A stretch of DNA of 6,731 nucleotides, from contig WRBX01000035.1 of assembly GCA_009784335.1 (NCBI GenBank), forward strand, positions 1 through 6,731, in the 5' to 3' direction. Shown here in pieces: positions 5,319 through 6,731 of this stretch; positions within the stretch are counted from its first letter, which is position 1; the number at the start of each line of letters is the position of its first letter. The position numbers and the translations under genes were made by a program. Under the pieces are notes generated by a model. That model did no database searches and was not told the origin of the DNA. It worked only from the letters and a program-made list of their open reading frames with translations. Origin of the DNA: Oscillospiraceae bacterium (lineage in GTDB: Bacteria; Bacillota_A; Clostridia; Monoglobales; WRBX01).

Positions 5319-5565
5319 AAATCCTTGCTTCTCCAATCGTTCCGGATGAAACAATATTCAACCGCACTTTCTGCCGGCCATCTTTCTCAGTCACCACAAA
5401 AGAGCGCGGAATTTGCCCCCCTGTATCTTGCACCATATCGCCCTTGCTCTCGGCATTATCCAAAAACTGCCTTGTTATCTTATCAGCCGTCGTTCGCTCC
5501 ATATCAAAAACACCAATCAAATTCTTCGCCAAAACACTGGTATCCTTGTCAATCATTATGTACAT
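5317..5565 (-). CDS. remB: RemB-like DUF370 protein (extracellular matrix regulator family)
   Basis: An 82-residue small protein aligned over its full length with the DUF370/RemA-RemB family. It starts MYIMIDKDTSVL, has NLIGVFDMERTTADKITRQFL (15-35) and ends with PRSFVVTEKDG followed by a beta-rich tail. In Bacillus subtilis RemA is a DNA-binding activator of biofilm matrix genes and RemB (YaaB) is a small relative with a matrix-related role. The residues MYI at the start agree with RemB-type proteins, supporting ATG at 5565. The start has only a weak GAGTGG upstream. It is the first minus-strand gene and is divergent from lemA; its predicted promoter would begin transcription at about the start codon. 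In many Bacillota remB sits between recF and gyrB, so its place before dnaD-dnaI is of note. The function in this organism is inferred only from family. Confidence 0.87.
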   Translation of the reverse strand: MYIMIDKDTSVLAKNLIGVFDMERTTADKITRQFLDNAESKGDMVQDTGGQIPRSFVVTEKDGRQKVRLNIVSSGTIGEARI

Positions 5566-5571
5566 AAAACC

Positions 5572-5600
5572 ACTCTAACTATTTTTGCAAAATTTGTCAA
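5572..5600 (-). promoter_or_regulatory. Predicted sigma-A promoter for remB
   Basis: On the minus strand TTGACA (5600-5595) is followed after 17 bases by TAGAGT (5577-5572). The expected transcript start is near 5565, the first base of remB, implying a leaderless or nearly leaderless mRNA. The -35 is perfect and the -10 matches at four of six positions. Confidence 0.5.
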
Positions 5601-5606
5601 TAAAAT

Positions 5607-5636
5607 TTGACAACAATGAATACAAAACAATATAGT
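5607..5636 (+). promoter_or_regulatory. Predicted sigma-A promoter for lemA
   Basis: A perfect TTGACA (5607-5612), an 18-base spacer and TATAGT (5631-5636, one mismatch to TATAAT). The transcript would start near 5643, giving a leader of about 24 bases before the lemA ATG. The -35 forms a palindrome with the remB -35. Confidence 0.7.
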
Positions 5637-5666
5637 TATGTAAAATAAATGAATGGAGGAAAAATT

Positions 5667-6212
5667 ATGATTATTGCAGCAATAATTCTAGCATTATTAC
5701 TACTCTGGTTCGTCCTAACCTACAACGGACTCATCCGCCAAAAGAACGGGCTGGAAAACTCCCTCAAACAAATCGACACGCAACTTCAGCGAAGATTCGA
5801 TTTAATCCCCAATCTAGTTGAAACCGTGAAGGGTTATGCCGCGCATGAAAAGGGTGTTTTCGAAGCCGTGACCGAGGCGAGAAGCATGATGAACAAGGCG
5901 CAAACAGTTAAAGAAAAAGCCGAGGCCGATAATGTTTTATCCGGCACGCTTAAATCTCTCTTCGCCGTTTCCGAGAATTATCCCGATTTGAAGGCAAATC
6001 AAAACTTCAAAGAGCTTCAAGTAGAGCTCACCAATACCGAAAACAAAATCGCATTCTCTCGCCAATTCTATAACGATAGCGTAAACCGCTTCAACAATGC
6101 GATTCTCGTTTTCCCAACCAACATCATCGCCAATATTATGAAGTATACCAAAGCCGAATATTTTGAAGTTACCGATGAGAAGGCGAAGGAAGCAGTAGCA
6201 GTGAAGTTTTAG
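5667..6212 (+). CDS. lemA: LemA family membrane-anchored protein
   Basis: LemA proteins are small inner-membrane proteins with one N-terminal transmembrane helix and a large helical-bundle domain; their molecular role is unsettled. The 181-residue product (family about 185) has a transmembrane segment at about 2-19 and the LemA signature QIDTQLQRRFDLIPNLVETV (35-54), continuing into KGYAAHE (55-61). A coiled-coil central region and the C-terminal FPTNIIANIMKYTKAEYFE (149-167) follow. ATG at 5667 is preferred over ATG at 5649 because GGAGGA (5655-5660) lies between them, six bases before 5667, and the hydrophobic helix begins at once. htpX follows 139 bp downstream, the usual LemA-HtpX neighbourhood. 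The codons are C-rich at third position, unlike the G-rich minus-strand genes. The stop codon directly abuts a repeat element. Confidence 0.95.
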   Translation: MIIAAIILALLLLWFVLTYNGLIRQKNGLENSLKQIDTQLQRRFDLIPNLVETVKGYAAHEKGVFEAVTEARSMMNKAQTVKEKAEADNVLSGTLKSLFAVSENYPDLKANQNFKELQVELTNTENKIAFSRQFYNDSVNRFNNAILVFPTNIIANIMKYTKAEYFEVTDEKAKEAVAVKF

Positions 6213-6340
6213 ATTAAAAATTAATAAATAACAATTAACAATTGTGGAAGAAATTCTAACGAATTTCAAATGATTTTATAAAATCAAATTTGCGGAGCAA
6301 ATTATCAAACATTGTTAATTGTTCTTTGTTAATTTTTAAT
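6213..6340. mobile_element. MITE-like non-coding element with 30-bp terminal inverted repeats between lemA and htpX
   Basis: The ends 6213-6242 and 6311-6340 are inverted repeats identical at 28 of 30 positions, each built of four 7-mers of the TTAACAA type. The 68-bp interior is three hairpins in a row: GAAATTC-TAAC-GAATTTC (6250-6267), the 16-bp perfect palindrome TGATTTTA-TAAAATCA (6271-6286), and AATTTGC-GGA-GCAAATT (6287-6303). There is no open reading frame. It begins at the lemA stop codon and ends just before the htpX Shine-Dalgarno. Confidence 0.8.
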
Positions 6341-6351
6341 TGGAGGAAGCC

Positions 6352-6731
6352 ATGTTCAATTCAATCCGCAGAAATAAAAATAAAACATTATTTATAGCAA
6401 CTCTTGTGGCAGTATTTGTTGCCCTGGTGTTCTATTTTATTATGTATTTTATCTCGCCTGAACTCGGCTACTTCGCTATCCCTATCGCCGTCGGCGCCTC
6501 ATTTATCGGCTCATTTTTCTCGTATTTCTTCTCCGATAAAATCATCCTAGCCGTCACTCGCGCCAAGCCTGCCGACGAATATGCAGATAAAAAAGTGAAA
6601 AATGCAATGGAAGGGCTGATTATAGCCAGCGGAATGCCCATGCCTCGCGTTTATATCATGGAAGAGGCCGGCCTCAACGCATTCGCCACCGGCCGTAATC
6701 CGAAAAATGCCGTGATTTGCGTCACTCGCGG
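6352..6731 (+). CDS. htpX: HtpX-like M48 family zinc metalloprotease, N-terminal 126 residues (cut by window edge)
   Basis: HtpX is an integral-membrane zinc protease involved in quality control of membrane proteins. The visible part has a basic start (MFNSIRRNKNK) and two transmembrane helices at about 13-33 and 39-60. The conserved MPMPRVYIMEEAGLNAFATG (95-114), followed by RNPKNAVICVT (115-125), leads up to the catalytic domain. The HExxH zinc motif would lie beyond the window edge and cannot be confirmed. ATG at 6352 has GGAGG five bases upstream. Its partner lemA lies immediately before it, but the 139-bp gap is almost entirely a structured repeat, so whether the two share one transcript is uncertain. 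Confidence 0.93.
   Translation, partial: MFNSIRRNKNKTLFIATLVAVFVALVFYFIMYFISPELGYFAIPIAVGASFIGSFFSYFFSDKIILAVTRAKPADEYADKKVKNAMEGLIIASGMPMPRVYIMEEAGLNAFATGRNPKNAVICVTR

Noticed and set aside
5937..6269. 110-codon open frame on the minus strand opposite the lemA 3' end
   Set aside because: It is antisense to conserved LemA sequence, starts in a repeat, and has no recognisable product.
1..6731. Defence island, toxin-antitoxin or phage module
   Set aside because: Every complete gene is assignable to a housekeeping or common membrane family. No nuclease, methylase, recombinase, transposase or toxin-like small pair was seen.

Overview
The window reads as chromosomal DNA of a Bacillota (Firmicutes) bacterium, probably Clostridia-like. 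It has a DnaD-domain protein next to a DnaC/DnaI-type helicase loader, a RemB (DUF370) protein, strong AGGAGG-type ribosome binding sites, GTG and TTG starts, and a tsaE-tsaB pair. I cannot name genus or species. Ten protein genes are supported, two of them cut by the window edges. No rRNA, tRNA, CRISPR array, transposase or phage gene was seen.

Layout. Eight genes lie on the minus strand and read right to left: remB (5565-5317), dnaD-like (5230-4553), dnaI-like helicase loader (4449-3502), a PotD-like lipoprotein (3312-2272), tsaE (2065-1589), tsaB (1610-993), rpiB (996-559), and the N-terminal 168 residues of an RluA-family pseudouridine synthase (505 to beyond base 1). Two genes lie on the plus strand: lemA (5667-6212) and the start of htpX (6352 to beyond the right edge). 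The two groups diverge from a 101-bp region (5566-5666) that holds back-to-back promoters.

Functional groups. DnaD and DnaI proteins cooperate in loading the replicative helicase. TsaE and TsaB belong to the tRNA t6A37 synthesis machinery. RpiB is a pentose-phosphate isomerase. LemA and HtpX are a common membrane-associated pair. tsaE-tsaB-rpiB overlap one another (22 bp, then 4 bp) and look translationally coupled.

The least ordinary content is repeat DNA. Nearly every gap, and several coding sequences, carry short arrays whose unit is 7 bp, although the 7-mer word differs between loci (for example AGCATTT, TTAACAA, ACAGTTG, CGTTATT, CTAACTT, TTATTCA). Between genes the arrays form paired inverted arms of four heptads each. 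Two such elements flank dnaD and match at 54 of 56 arm positions, and a third, with 30-bp terminal inverted repeats, separates lemA and htpX. Inside tsaB and tsaE single arrays are translated in frame. Several stop codons fall inside these arrays or directly beside them. Two further structured elements of other word types fill 3330-3493 and about 2074-2129. Third-position base use is strongly strand-dependent (G-rich in minus-strand genes, C-rich in lemA), suggesting that the minus strand is the leading strand of replication.
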